Shown piece after piece: positions 1 through 10,863 of a DNA stretch of 64,000 bases. The position numbers were made by a program, and so were the translations under genes. Position 1 is the stretch's first letter, and each line of letters begins with the position of its first letter. Source of the stretch: Trichoplusia ni (taxonomy: Eukaryota; Arthropoda; Insecta; Lepidoptera; Noctuidae); contig NC_039480.1 of NCBI RefSeq assembly GCF_003590095.1, positions 6,611,328 to 6,675,327 on the forward strand, read 5' to 3'. Below the pieces are notes generated by a model, which searched no databases, had not been told where the DNA came from, and saw nothing but the letters and a program-made list of their open reading frames with translations.

Positions 1-200
1 CAGCAACTGCCATGACGCAGACGCGTAAAGAATATCTTCAAAATCGGGAAACTCTACGCAGGTATCGTCGCGATAATTCTCAGGATACAAGTTTCGATGG
101 TACCAATATTTGTAAGGTAGCAAACGGGACTCTGGTTGGCGGAGACCGTGGCTCTGAAGGTACTTTCGAGGTGCTGGTGGTAGAGACAGCCAGAGAATGA
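1..200 (+). other. Open frame running in from the left edge, unrecognised
   Basis: A frame open from base 3 to the TGA at 198-200, with in-frame ATG at 12. The predicted peptide is basic at first (RRYRRD) then Gly-rich (VGGDRGSEG). A purine-rich stretch follows at 325-370, which could suggest an LTR-element 3' end, but no motif identifies it. It may be the tail of a gene or element to the left. Confidence 0.2.
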
Positions 201-1160
201 TGAAGGATGTGCAACTGGCGAGAAAGATCAGGCGAAGAGTGAGGGTCGATCTCATAGCTGGAATTGTAAGCTGGAATTAGTTTTAGCAGTTTGTGGAACG
301 GAGTTTTAGAGTAGTGTTACTATAGACAAAGAGTGAGAGAAGAGAGAAACTAGAGAGATAGAAAGAGTATTAAGGTCTTCGCTGTCTGTTTGGTCCATCA
401 GTCTATCACCAGGCTGTATAGAATGTAATACGTGTACCTATAATTGTTGCAGATATAACTTAAAATAATTACAAGATAAAATTGAAATTTGAACACCCTC
501 TGACAGTTTAACTTTTGCCTTTGTTATCAAACAAGTCTAAGAACACTCGCACATAATTCACGTTTAATGCAAACTTTAAATTGAAATCACTTAATCCATT
601 CGGGAGCTATAATGAGACAGAGAGCTTTTTGCGTCTTGGGTTAAAAACAAGATCAAAAAGCAACATTTTGAGCCGTTAAAAATTTGATTGGTGATCATTT
701 TCTTCTGTTTTTTTTATTAGCCTCTGTGTACAGAACCCTGACTGTCATATTCTTAACTCTCACTTGACCTTTTAATATTGATTGTTCGCTTTAAAGTACT
801 TTAAAACAACGTAATAAGTATATGACAAAAGGTTTGAGTCATAATTTAATCGAATTGGTAATCAACGCTTACCCTGAGTATGAAGACTAAACGACTATGA
901 TGTGAACCAAGTTTTAAACAGATTTGAAGTTATTATTCAGTAACTGCTTAGCTAAAACTAGATGAAATTGTTATGAGAGCTAATGACAGCTATTTCACGT
1001 TTAACACATCAACAAAAACGGTTTATCCGGTCCGAATTTCTGAGGTACAAAATAAAATACAGAATAATTGCGAATATCTTTTGCAAGTCGGTTTAAAACC
1101 GGTCATCATCGAATTTGGCTAGAAAACATCACTTTTTTTTTTTTAATATCGTGGGACAAC
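201..1160. other. No gene seen; A+T-rich flank
   Basis: I see no coding exon pattern, tRNA or clear repeat border here. Confidence 0.4.
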
Positions 1161-1392
1161 TCACACACGGTTATCTGATCCCAAGCTAAGCAGAGCTTGT
1201 GCTATGGTAACCAGACAACTGATAAACTTACTTATATATTTCTAAATACATACATATTATAGATAAATTACACCTAGACACCAGAACAAATGATCATGCT
1301 CATCACACAACATTTGTCCTGGGCGGGAATCGAACCCACGACCTCCGGTATAGCAGTCAGGGTCACTAACCACTAGACCAACAGGCGAGTCA
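1161..1392 (-). repeat. tRNA-derived SINE, family S1
   Basis: Reverse copy. The head has A-box TGGTCTAGTGG and B-box GGTTCGATTCC; the body has the ACAAATGTTTGTGTGATGAGCA-like and TATGTATTTAGAAATATATAAG-like blocks shared by copies at 11641, 23968, 38871, 43379, 51928 and 53368. Nearly full length. Confidence 0.75.
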
Positions 1393-1449
1393 ATTTATGC
1401 CCTTACTATTCGTTGCATAACCTCAAGTTGTAATAACGGCAACAGAAAT

Positions 1450-1630
1450 ACATCAGAGTTTCTCAAAGCATTTTGCCAACATAATAATTGGAAATTCACT
1501 GTACTGACAGTCAGTGTCAGCCCCGTACTGAATTTCCAATTATTGTGCTTAGGAGAATACTAATAGTGTCATTTAATCCAATTTCTATTCCTTCATCGGT
1601 AATTGTAAATAGTGGGATTGGTGACCTGCT
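1450..1630. mobile_element. Foldback MITE, family D
   Basis: Two arms containing GCATTTTGCCAACATAATAA and TTGGAAATTCA face each other around a short centre with CAGTGTCAGCCCC. The same arms recur at 4095, 5090, 8373 and 21468. Confidence 0.65.
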
Positions 1631-1742
1631 TAAACTGTCTGGTGGATAGATACACAGTTGTGATTCTTGCATTCTGAGATATAATGTGATAACAGACAGA
1701 CAGACAGAAAGCAATGCCTCAGTAATTTAGTTTAGGCCCATA

Positions 1743-1852
1743 ATAAACTAACTATTATTATTATAATATATATTATATAGTAATATACTATATTATATAT
1801 AATATAGTATATTACTATATAATATATATTATAATAATAATAGTTAGTTTAT
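1743..1852. repeat. Perfect 110-bp AT-rich palindrome
   Basis: Each of 55 bases pairs with its mirror base around the centre 1797/1798 with no spacer and no mismatch; pairing fails at 1742/1853. The arms are nearly all A and T with a few C/G. Related AT-rich sequence continues to about 1903. Confidence 0.95.
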
Positions 1853-2060
1853 ATAGTTTATATAATATAGTATATTATATATAATATAATATATAGTAAT
1901 ATACCTAGAAATATTGTGAAATAATGTATTATTATTAAACTTACCGGTACAAAAAATCACAGATAAAACTTCACAAAAATAAGAATGACCTTCCTTTCTC
2001 TCAAATCCGTTAAAACTTGTCTTATTTCTGAATTATATTTTAGGCCTACAATTATTTGTC

Positions 2061-2254
2061 TCATCATCGGCCTAGCCTTTTCCCAACTAAGTTGGGGTCG
2101 GCCACCAGTCCAACCGGTTTCAGCTGAGTACCAGTGTTTTAAAAGGAGCGACTGCCTATCTGACCTCCTCAACCCAGTTACCTGGGCAACACGATACCCC
2201 TTGGTAAGACTGGTTGTCAGACTTTTTCAGCTTCTGACTATCTGTAACGACTGT
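2061..2254 (-). repeat. 5S-headed SINE, 3' part
   Basis: Body and tail of the 5S-SINE family (CCAACTAAGTTGGGGTCGG, AAAGGAGCGACTGCC), with the CATCATC tail at its left end. The 5S head is missing. Confidence 0.8.
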
Positions 2255-2680
2255 ATCTGTACAATTATTTGTCTATTATCAATATAACTTATAAATAGTG
2301 TGAAATAATATAACAAAAAGTAAAATTATTAAACTTACCGGCAAAAATAAACAAAACCACAGATAAAAATTAACAAAATCAATAACAACTTCTTTCTCTC
2401 TCTAATCGATTAAAATATATCTAGTTATTCGAAAATACGGTTCTTAATCTCATTTTCTTTTACGGCAAATCTGACATGCATATGTATTTGAGTATCACTA
2501 AATAATATCGTATTGCTTCAATATATTGTGTATCCTATTATCATTGTTGATAAGATAAAGTACTCGATATTACAATGACAGTTTTTTAGGGTCCTGCAAA
2601 ATAAGGGTATAAACCCGTTAAGTTTAATTCAGTTTAGCGATACAAAGTTCCGTACAGATGGTTTGAGAATTATATTTTAT

Positions 2681-2882
2681 AGTGGTTTCTAAGGTTTACG
2701 CGAATGTTAGACATTGAAATAATTAATTAAAAATATGAAGGTAGAACGAGCAACATCTTCTGTCAAGACGAACACCATCTCAGTCTGCCCGTGACCATGA
2801 TACCTGCAAAGGTGTCGAAACGTCGGGAACTAAAATGAACAACTAAACCGCGATAAAATCCGTAAAAGTAGTTTCATTTCAA
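2681..2882 (+). mobile_element. Penelope-like element 3' tail with inverted tip
   Basis: An inverted copy of the extreme 3' tip (AGTGGTTTCT...GACATTGAAAT) is fused to the forward 3' UTR (GTGACCATGATACCTGCAAA to GTAGTTTCATTTCAA). The family is assigned by the coding remnant at 52557-52890, which carries the same 3' UTR. Confidence 0.65.
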
Positions 2883-3394
2883 TTATATTTTATTTGATTT
2901 TATTATGAAAGTTATATAAAAAGCCTACCATCAGTTTTATGACCGTATCAGACGCTGCTTAACCTTCATTTTTTAGGTTTCGTTATCTAGGATCATACAT
3001 GCATCTCTATTACTAACCCACAGTAATCTATCAGTCCGTATGTCACCAGGTTGTATCTTATGAATTTTAAAATCTATGCAGTTAAAATTTACATAAATGA
3101 TGTTTTTCTATCGCTAGGCCAAATATTAATTAAATAAAAATCGCAGTTAAGAAACGATTAATACAGTTACAAATATCATTGGTGACCAATTTTGCGTAAA
3201 ATAATTATTATTTAGCTTATTTATACAGAACCACCAGAGTTGCGACTCCGACTAGCACTTGACTAGTTTATTATCAGTTTGACTAACTGTAAAAAGGAGG
3301 TTATCATCATGGTGAAGAGCCATCGACAGTCGAGAGAATCTATCATGTTAGTCATATCCTTATAGCTTAGTGGTAAAACTACAGGATTGCCAAA

Positions 3395-4025
3395 CCAAAT
3401 GCTACAAGTTCGATGCCAAAGCACACAAAGACTTTTCAGTAATTTGAGGCACTTCTCAATAAGCAGGCTGAAATTTTCAGAGTATCTTCAAACCTGAAGA
3501 CAATGCAATTTACAACTTTAAAAAAGACTGGACAGATTTTGATAAAATTTCAATAGAGTGGCGTTTAAAACGTGGGTTTCGAGATTTTTTGAATATCTTA
3601 TTTTTTCAGAAATAAACAAGCTGTTGCTCCCGGCTTCTTCCGCCTGGATGTCTATAATAGTAACTCTTCTTTAACTTTGTTGGATAATAGACTATGTGTT
3701 AGTTACCTCCATAACAAATTTCATTAATTCCAGCATTCCATTCGATCCACCCGTTAAGGCGTGAAGAGATAACAGACATAGACACACTCACATACTTTCA
3801 CATTTATAAAATAAAGATTTAAAAAATCTAAAATACCCACGTTTTTATGCCACTCAATTCGAAATTTATCAAAATCGTTCAAGCCGTTTTATAGTTGGAA
3901 ATTTGCATCATCAGGTTTGAAGCTACCCTGAAAATTTCAGCCTGCTACCTTATCGGAAAGTGCCCTAAAATTGTGTTATTATAATCCAACCAGAACGACA
4001 AAAAAATTAACAAGAAAAATGAGTG
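3395..4025. mobile_element. Long inverted-repeat element, family E
   Basis: Two arms of about 130 bp (about 3430-3560 and 3835-3975) are inverted copies, with motifs such as GGCACTT, AGCAGGCTGAAATTTTCAG and ACAATTTACAAC; about 270 bp lies between. Single arms occur at 10985, 30080, 37793 and 62170. Confidence 0.6.
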
Positions 4026-4094
4026 TATTATAACGTAGGAATTCAGTTTGTCACCAGGGCCACGATTTTGATATTTAAAATGATCGATTAATAA

Positions 4095-4310
4095 AGTGCA
4101 ACTGAATTACAATAGAAACTATTCCTACATATTCTCTTAAGCATTTTGCCAGCACAATAATGGGAAATTCACTGTATTGACCGTGAGTGTACCGCCCCGT
4201 ACTGAATTTCCAATTATTGTGTTGGCAAAATGCTCAAGAGAGTACGAATATTGACATTGTAATCCAATTGTGTTTAATTCATCGGCCATTGTTAATAGAA
4301 GAATTGAGGT
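4095..4310. mobile_element. Foldback MITE, family D
   Basis: Full-length copy: CTTAAGCATTTTGCCAGCAC and its inverse GTGTTGGCAAAATGCTCAAG flank TGACCGTGAGTGTACCGCCC; an outer piece resembles ATTCATCGGCCATTGT. Confidence 0.7.
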
Positions 4311-4468
4311 CTAAAACTTCTGTATTTCGGAATGCACGTTAAAATATGTGTTATATCAAAATCCCTTTTGGCGCTATTTCAATATTACAGACAGGCACTC
4401 CAATTTTATATTCGTATAGATAAAAAAAATCTCTAAGATGTTTTACGTCTGACCCTACAAAGATAATA

Positions 4469-4832
4469 TACACCGTGATTTTTTAGTCGTCTTACAAAAG
4501 CAGCCCAGTTCTTGTATCCGACGTAAAATACCCATAGGCGCGATTATTATTTTTTTATCATCAATTAAGATAATAAGTACGAAGAAAATTAAGCAAGAGA
4601 AAATGATAAAAACGCCGCCGCCAGCGCCCCTCACCATTGTTACAAGGCTCGGACCGCGCTGGCAACAGAGCTCTGTTTCTAAAAAGCTACGAATTGCATC
4701 ATAATATAGAATAAAAGCTGCATTTTTTTTTAATCTCATAAATACCTATTTTTTTTCACATGAACGTGTTCTAGTCATTGGATACATGAACTGGGCTGCT
4801 TTTGTAAGACGACTAAATAATCACGGTGCATA
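4469..4832 (+). mobile_element. MITE, family M, with TIRs of about 50 bp and TA target
   Basis: TACACCGTGATTTTTTAGTC at the left and the inverse of TGCACCGTGATTATTTAGTC at the right, with homology running on through GCAGCCCAGTTC and TGTATCC. TA flanks both ends, as for Tc1/mariner-type insertions. A second, oppositely oriented copy lies in Toll intron 4. The ORF inside is an artefact. Confidence 0.75.
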
Positions 4833-5089
4833 AATGATTCTTGATAATGATATACACATTTACTCCATAAATATTTATTATTAGTTCAGTGACTGAGGAA
4901 TGTTATGCCATGACTGGAAAATAATTATTGTTTTTTCTTTTTGGAGTTCCGTAGAAAAAGGTTAAATTAAAAATCATTTATTATTTGTAAAACTTTGGTA
5001 GATAGAATATACGGAAGGATAATCTGCTGTTTGAAATGTGAGATAGTGAATGTAAATTGGATTATATTGAAAGTTTTCGTATTATTCTG

Positions 5090-5445
5090 AGTATTTTTAC
5101 AAAACAATAATTGGAATTTCAGTTCGGGGCGGAACAACGGCCAGTACAATGAATTTCCAATTATTGTGTTGGCAAAATGTTTAGGAGAATTTGAATATAG
5201 TCGTTTCTTAGGTTTACGCGAATGTTAGACATTGAAATGAAACTACTTTTACGGATTTTATCGCGGTATAATTTTTGATTTTAGTTCCCGACGTTTCGAC
5301 ACCTTTGCAGGTATCATGGTCACGGGCAGACTGACCGACAGTAAAAGTAGTTTCATTTCAAGAATATGAGTAGTGAGAATTTAATCCAATTGCCATTCAT
5401 TCATCGGGCATTGTAAACATCATAATCGGGACCCTGAAGGAGAGC
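5090..5445. mobile_element. Foldback MITE, family D, interrupted
   Basis: Copy of family D, its two halves (about 5090-5201 and 5362-5445) split by a Penelope-like tail. GAATATAGT and GAATATGAGT at the junctions look like a diverged target duplication. Confidence 0.6.
5202..5361 (-). mobile_element. Penelope-like element 3' tail with inverted tip
   Basis: Reverse 3' UTR (TTTGCAGGTATCATGGTCAC) ending after GACTGACCGACAG in a short forward tip AAAAGTAGTTTCATTTCAA. The unit thus has inverted ends, like the copies at 2681 and 59189. Confidence 0.6.
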
Positions 5446-6194
5446 GCTCTGTCTGTTTTGAGATACGGATACTTTTAAATTATTATTACATTATTCGTGA
5501 TAACAATCACCTATTATGAGGAACCGCTGCCGCGCTGTCTGTTACGAGGCTGTATCTCATGAACCGTCATAACTAGACAGTTGATTTAGAATAACATGAA
5601 CATCAAGGTTAAACAACTATTAGCGCGGTCAAAAATATGGTAGGTAGTTTTATTTTTAATTTGTTTGCTTTTTGTTCGGAACCCTATTTTCTCTAGCACT
5701 GGTAACGTTTTTGAACGAATCATGGTGTGATGTTAAAATATTCAAGTCACATGTACAAAAACACCCATATGTCGATCAAACAAATGTTTGTCCAGCATGG
5801 GGATCGAACCCTGGACTCAGTGTCAATAAACACACAGGGTAAGAAAAAAACATAATTTTATTTATATTTTTTATTGATATGTAAAGTATGTACATTATTT
5901 ATTTATTTATTAACTAATTAATAAACTACCCAGGAAGACATGCTAGGATACGGAAATATAGATAATTATACGTGGATTAAAAATGTAGACATTTAAAATA
6001 CATTGTAAAGAGGATAATAGCTGACTAGAAAAATGCAGGTATCATTATTTTAATATAACATTGTATAATAATTATATTCTATATATTTCACACTAAAATT
6101 GATAGCGATAGTGGTTTTGTGGTTAAATGTATAGATTTAGATGCCAGAGGTACAAGTTTCAATTCAATTTCAATTTAAATACATCAGTATTGGA
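5446..6194. other. No gene seen; diverged SINE fragments
   Basis: A degenerate family S3 piece is at about 5740-5840 (GGGGATCGAACC). The rest is A+T-rich without coding signs. Confidence 0.35.
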
Positions 6195-6260
6195 TAAGTG
6201 GCATATAACCTTTGGACTGCCAAGACAAAGGTTGTAGGTTTGAATCCACGCACCAATGTT
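6195..6260 (+). repeat. Diverged tRNA-like SINE head
   Basis: A pattern like GTGGCATATAACCTTTGG...GTAGGTTTGAATCC resembles tRNA A and B boxes. Similar decayed heads: 3358-3425, 29502-29560, 35320-35395, 49310-49370. Confidence 0.4.
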
Positions 6261-6289
6261 TTTTTAATTATTATGTGTATTTAAGTGTG

Positions 6290-6435
6290 ACACTTGTTAA
6301 AAACGGTGTCAGAAAACATGATGAGGCGCGACACACGTGAGAATGTTTCAAGTGTGTGTCGCGTCACGTCAGAGGACTACGGGCGGGAGACACTCTGACA
6401 CCAGGGGGTACATCAACTGTACGATAAGAAGAACG
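6290..6435 (+). repeat. Dispersed repeat, family N
   Basis: The block runs CACTTGTTAAAAACGGTGTC to CAACTGTACGATAAGAAG and includes GAGGACTACGGGCGGGAGAC. Other copies are at 15648-15775 (Toll intron 3), 35425-35570, 63525-63620, and a fragment at about 17500-17560. Confidence 0.7.
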
Positions 6436-6474
6436 TGTCAATGTGGCTTCTTATACTTTCTTAGTTCCAAGACA

Positions 6475-6640
6475 CCACTGACAAACGGTGAAGGAAAACA
6501 TCGTGAGGAAACCTGGATTACAAATATTGGAATCTGAAACCCGCAGTGAGCTAGCGTGGTGAGCAATGCTCGAACCTAACCTATACGGGAAGAGACCTGT
6601 GCCCAGCAGTGGGATGTATATAGGCTGTTTTTATTCAAAA
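6475..6640 (+). repeat. LINE-type 3' end, family I
   Basis: Contains GTGAGCTAGCGTGGTGAGCA and CCCAGCAGTGGGA followed by TATATAGGCTG, a typical Lepidopteran LINE 3' end. Related copies: 13433-13490, 15110-15225 (reverse), 46760-46915 (reverse), 59385-59535. Confidence 0.6.
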
Positions 6641-7432
6641 CCTTGGATTAAGTTACTTAAATTAATAAGAAATTGTGAATGATATAGAATATAGTTATTC
6701 ATGATATTTTTTTAAGGGAATTAGACTGCCATAAGAATATAATCATAATTTTCTTCAGTTTCATGAAAGAAAATGTTTAATTATTAGCTCTTAATATTAA
6801 TAACTGCACCATTACAAGGTAAAAATGTATACAATCTTAAAATTAATAAACCTTTTATAAAAATATATATCAGATCAGTATGTTATTCATTAATAATTGT
6901 ATATAATAATAATTAATTATTGCTTTTTTAATGTCCTTATGTCTAACAAACAGGGAAATATGTGGCCATATTTAAAAAACCCTTTAATGCCTGGAAATAA
7001 ACAACTCTTTGCTGTCCGTCCGTCTGTTACCAGACTGTATCTCATGAACAGATAGGTATATATTCGAAAATTTCGATATATGTTGTATTTCTGTTTGCCC
7101 TTATATTTGCATAACAGTATAGATACATTACGAAGCTAAATGCATTATTAAAGTTATGAATTTGACGATGACGATGTCTGACGATGTCTTGAAGAAAGTC
7201 ATTAATATCGAAGCAAAGACAAAATAATTAAAATATGACAGTCATTAAAATGGTAAAAAAGTAACAATAATATGACAGTTAAAATCACAAGTCACAGAAA
7301 TATCATATATTTAAGAATCTTTTCTTTTACGCTTATGGCACCAATATTTAAAAGGCACCATTGAAACATAGTCAATACCATCCGCTTTTAATAAATATTG
7401 CACAATTTATAATATTGTGAAATAAAATAAAT
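6641..7432. other. No gene seen; A+T-rich
   Basis: No repeat border or coding signal found. Confidence 0.35.
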
Positions 7433-7646
7433 AAATGCGGACAACATCACACACATTGTTCTGAACCCAAAGTAAGTTGCTGAAGCACTTGTGTTATGGA
7501 ATTCAGATACAACGAAGGTACCACAAACACCCAGACCCGAGACAATGTAGAAATGTGGATTTTTACATTGACCAGACCGGGGATCGGACCCGGGACCTCA
7601 GAGCTAGCGACACCTTGAAACCGCTGCGAACGCCACTCGACGAATC
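7433..7646 (-). repeat. tRNA-derived SINE, family S2
   Basis: Reverse copy. The S2 head reads GGTCGAGTGGCG (A box) and GGGTTCGATCCCC (B box); the body carries GTACCTTCGTTGTATCTGAA and ATAACACAAGTGCTT; it ends GTCCGCATTTATT. The head end here is mutated (CGAATCG). Confidence 0.8.
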
Positions 7647-8013
7647 GAAAATTGATCATTAGAAATTTTACTGTTGTGAAATATCCATTTAAATATCTAC
7701 TTATTATAATAATTATTGCTTTCTTTACGTAAAAAATATCGTATATTTAATATTTCGAGTTACAGTATATGAAAAATAATATTAAAACATAAAACTTAAA
7801 AATAAATGGCTCAAAGATTATTCGTTTTAGGAAATCGTTTATATTAATAATATTAGCGACCATTGATCTAGAATAACTACATAACAGTACTAGAATTATA
7901 AAAAAATATATAAAAAAAATCTGAAATTAATAATAAAATCATCCCCCAAAGACATTTAGATTGTTTTATCCAAATTAAAGATGGTATAAGTTAGTCTAAA
8001 AAAATTTTGAATA

Positions 8014-8266
8014 CTAGCTGTTACCCGCGACTTCGTCCCCGTGGGTAGAAGATATAAGTTATGATTTATATCTACCCTGTTATTTTCACATTTTCCATTG
8101 TATCTTAGCTCCTATTAGTCGAAGCGTGACGGTTTATAGCCTAAAGCCTTCCTCGATGAATGGTCTATTCAACACAAAATAATTTTTCAATTTGGACCAG
8201 TAGTTCCTGAGATTAGCACGTTCAAACAAACAAACAAACTCTTCAGCTTTATATATTAGTATAGAG
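8014..8266 (-). mobile_element. Lep1-type Helitron-like element
   Basis: The 3' end (read on minus) has the hairpin around CGAAGTCGCGGGTAACAG followed by CTAG and T; the 5' end is TATACTAATATATAAAGCTG. Body blocks: GAACGTGCTAATCTCAGGAA and TGAATAGACCATTCATCGAG. Confidence 0.75.
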
Positions 8267-8372
8267 TATAGATGTCTTTTTGTTTGACTCAAACAATCAG
8301 TCTTTAGGGGTCAAAATTTTATTGAAAGTGGTCATTGTACTTATAATTATGAACAAAAATACTAGGCCCCGG

Positions 8373-8733
8373 TTCTGCTATTTACGATGGCCGATAAATG
8401 AATGGCAATTGGATTAAATCTGACACAATCGTATTCTCGCAAGCACTTTGCCAACATAATAATTGGAAATTCATTGTATTGACGCGGGAGCTTCCATAGG
8501 AGACTGACCGACAGACTCACTTTAGATTTGAATATTGTGTTACTTAATTGTTTGACGTTCAAAAGTGACATATACTGGTTTAATTGAAATATTTGACATT
8601 GACTTTGACCGTGAGTGTACTGAATTTCCAATTATTATGTTAGAAAAATGCTTTAAGGCATACGAAAAGTGACTTTTTTCCCCATTTCCATTCATTCATT
8701 GGCCTTTGTAAATAGCGGAATTGGGGCACTGAG
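8373..8733. mobile_element. Foldback MITE, family D, with LINE fragment inserted
   Basis: Full element with outer arms (GCTATTTACGATGGCCGAT and its inverse). The centre TTGAC|CGTGAGTGTAC is split by about 115 bp (8489-8603) that contains GACCGACAGACTCAC and ends CATTGACTTTGAC, similar to the LINE-like tail at 58660-58860. TTGAC repeats at the junctions. Confidence 0.6.
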
Positions 8734-9387
8734 CGGAATGTGGGCTCTAGAAAGCGAAAAAAAAATCAATTAAAAATAAATTCTGTGTGAAGAATAATGA
8801 GTTAGTTTTTTCGCGATAACTGTATTATTATCATAGTTGTTCATAATTATGTGTATAATGACTCTTTTCAAGATCTTTCATTTAATTAATTACAAATTAT
8901 AGATTGTTTTTTAACACGATATTTTTTTAAGAACTTCATGAATTTTTTTTTTGGACCAAATCACACTTTTACGTTAAATTAAATAATAATCTATTCAATC
9001 AGTTTGTCGAGGCTTCCTCGTTTTAAAGTCGATTGAAAAGTACCGTTTTTCATTATGTATATAATTAACAAAATAGGGATTCAAAATTAGCCGCCTATAA
9101 TAGCTAGAAATATACTAAAACTAGTCTTAAAACTACAGCTTAACTGGTGGTAAACCTTTAAAGCATAACTTGCATTTTCGCAGTCGGTTAAAAGTAAGAA
9201 GATTCATATTTTTGCCTAAAACATTATTATTCTCAATGACGAGCGTGCCTCAAACAATTTTACAAAAAACTAATAAATCAAACATTCAATAGTCTCTTCT
9301 TTAAGAAGTAGATTAAGGCTCTCAGTACTAATCCTCACGTATAAGTGAAGTGGTGATTAACGAAATGGTGATTAGTCAAGCGGTGAT
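8734..9387. other. Toll 3' flank and probable 3'UTR
   Basis: A+T-rich, no repeat family of the window recognised. It should include the Toll 3'UTR on the minus strand. Confidence 0.4.
8881..8886 (-). terminator. Possible Toll poly(A) signal (ATTAAA)
   Basis: Between the stop codon and this site no AATAAA is seen on the minus strand. This ATTAAA, about 500 nt after the stop, is the first standard variant, giving a 3'UTR of roughly 520 nt. Weak on its own. Confidence 0.2.
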
Positions 9388-10863
9388 TTACGTATCTTTG
9401 ACCGCAATATTGACTAACTTGCCATCACTATTCAAGTGTACATCTAGGCCGCTTTTAATTTCATTTTTAAATACCTCTGGGAATACGAATTTCTTCTTCA
9501 TACGTCTAGGCAGGGCTTTTTGAAGGCGCTCGTAAAATCGCGGATCATCCCATGTAAGATAGGTATTGGTCGACATATAAGCTTTTAACTCATCAGATAA
9601 TTTCTCACTTTTAGACACATCTTCAAGTAAAATTAAAATAACTCTCGTTTTACCTTGATTTAAGGCTAAATTATGCGCGGCCTGGAATTCCATATTAGCA
9701 TAATGAGATTCAAGGAAATTCCTAGATAGCAAAATCAGAGTTTTTCTAGAATTTTCGACTGAGCGTTTTATTTGTGTCGGTATTAAATCACCAGCGTACC
9801 AATCACGGTAGTGCAGACAGGTTTTCTGTCCGAAATCATTTTCAATCTTGGGCAATAACTCTCTGAGATAATTCCTATCTTTATGCGCGAAAGAGATGAA
9901 AACATCGAATTCTTTATCTATGTCCGTCAAATCGTCTTTAAAGCAACACGGGAAGAGACCGTGGTCTATGATGTAAATGAGTATTTCATGTGAATATATA
10001 TACATAGTTAAGGCTACGAAGAAGAATAATGCTAGCATCGTTATAAACACGCCGGATGCTACGGCGGCCGCCCTCCAAGTGCTACAGAGTGCTACGATGT
10101 CGACTTGTAGCAACCTGTCACCGTTCCTACAAGTTATTTGATCTAAGTCTAGAACTAAATCACTTTTTTGTAACAATGCGATGTCGTTTGAAGACCAACA
10201 GTCGCATTCAAAAGGATTACCAGACAGATATAGTTTAGAATCAGATTCAAGAAAGTCAATTGGTATCTTTTTCAGATTATTTTTACTGAAATCTAGAACT
10301 TTTATTGTGCTACTCGGTTCGAAAGGTATTTCATCGAGACCTATATTAGATATATTTAACAAATTCAGACTCAAATTGCCATAAAATTGTGTAATTTTTT
10401 GAACTTTCAATGAAAAATATTTTGCACCAAAATCTTCAGAATTGGGAAATAAATTTGGTATAGACAGACATTCTAGATCAATATCATCGAAAGCCGGTCG
10501 TTTTATACACTTTGAACACTGTTCTGGGCAATTTTCTTCTGGCAAATCACAATTTAAGTGACTTGGTGATAACTGGCTAAACAGTTTACCTTGTAAGTGG
10601 GGTGGTGATGCACATCTTGCATTACCTACAACAAATTTAGGTTCCACAGTCAGTGGTTTACCACCCAAGAGTCTTAATGCAAGTGGATAAAGTCCACAAT
10701 CGCAGTTAAACGGGTTTCCGTCCAGGAGTATTGAGAAGCCTGATGATTTTGAGACGGATGGTGTTGAGTCAGGTGGTGATACGTAGGATAGTTCTAAAGT
10801 GGTGATTTCGTTGTTGCGCAGGTCTACGGTGATGTTTTTGCCCAGGAATTGGATGTCATACAT
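9388..10863 (-). CDS. Toll: Toll coding exon 7: last LRR, Cys clusters, membrane helix, TIR domain, stop
   Basis: 491 codons plus TAA (9390-9388). The acceptor ttttccag ends at 10864. The first codon happens to be ATG, so this exon also reads as a free-standing ORF, but the phase and the LRR that continues from exon 6 show it is internal. Exon-local positions: LRRCT 49-105 (NPFNCDC), LRRNT-like 112-140, LRRCT 216-260 (NPFECDC), membrane helix 264-290, TIR 318-452. TIR box 1 is FDVFISFAHKD, box 2 RDWYAGDLIP (BB loop with Ala where vertebrate TLRs have Pro), and box 3 FYERLQKALP. Confidence 0.96.
   Translation of the reverse strand: MYDIQFLGKNITVDLRNNEITTLELSYVSPPDSTPSVSKSSGFSILLDGNPFNCDCGLYPLALRLLGGKPLTVEPKFVVGNARCASPPHLQGKLFSQLSPSHLNCDLPEENCPEQCSKCIKRPAFDDIDLECLSIPNLFPNSEDFGAKYFSLKVQKITQFYGNLSLNLLNISNIGLDEIPFEPSSTIKVLDFSKNNLKKIPIDFLESDSKLYLSGNPFECDCWSSNDIALLQKSDLVLDLDQITCRNGDRLLQVDIVALCSTWRAAAVASGVFITMLALFFFVALTMYIYSHEILIYIIDHGLFPCCFKDDLTDIDKEFDVFISFAHKDRNYLRELLPKIENDFGQKTCLHYRDWYAGDLIPTQIKRSVENSRKTLILLSRNFLESHYANMEFQAAHNLALNQGKTRVILILLEDVSKSEKLSDELKAYMSTNTYLTWDDPRFYERLQKALPRRMKKKFVFPEVFKNEIKSGLDVHLNSDGKLVNIAVKDT

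Noticed and set aside
4469..4480. CACCGTG end taken as a Transib/RAG-like terminal signal
   Set aside because: The Transib heptamer is CACWRTG with a 5-bp duplication; here the flanks fit TA and the TIR continues differently.
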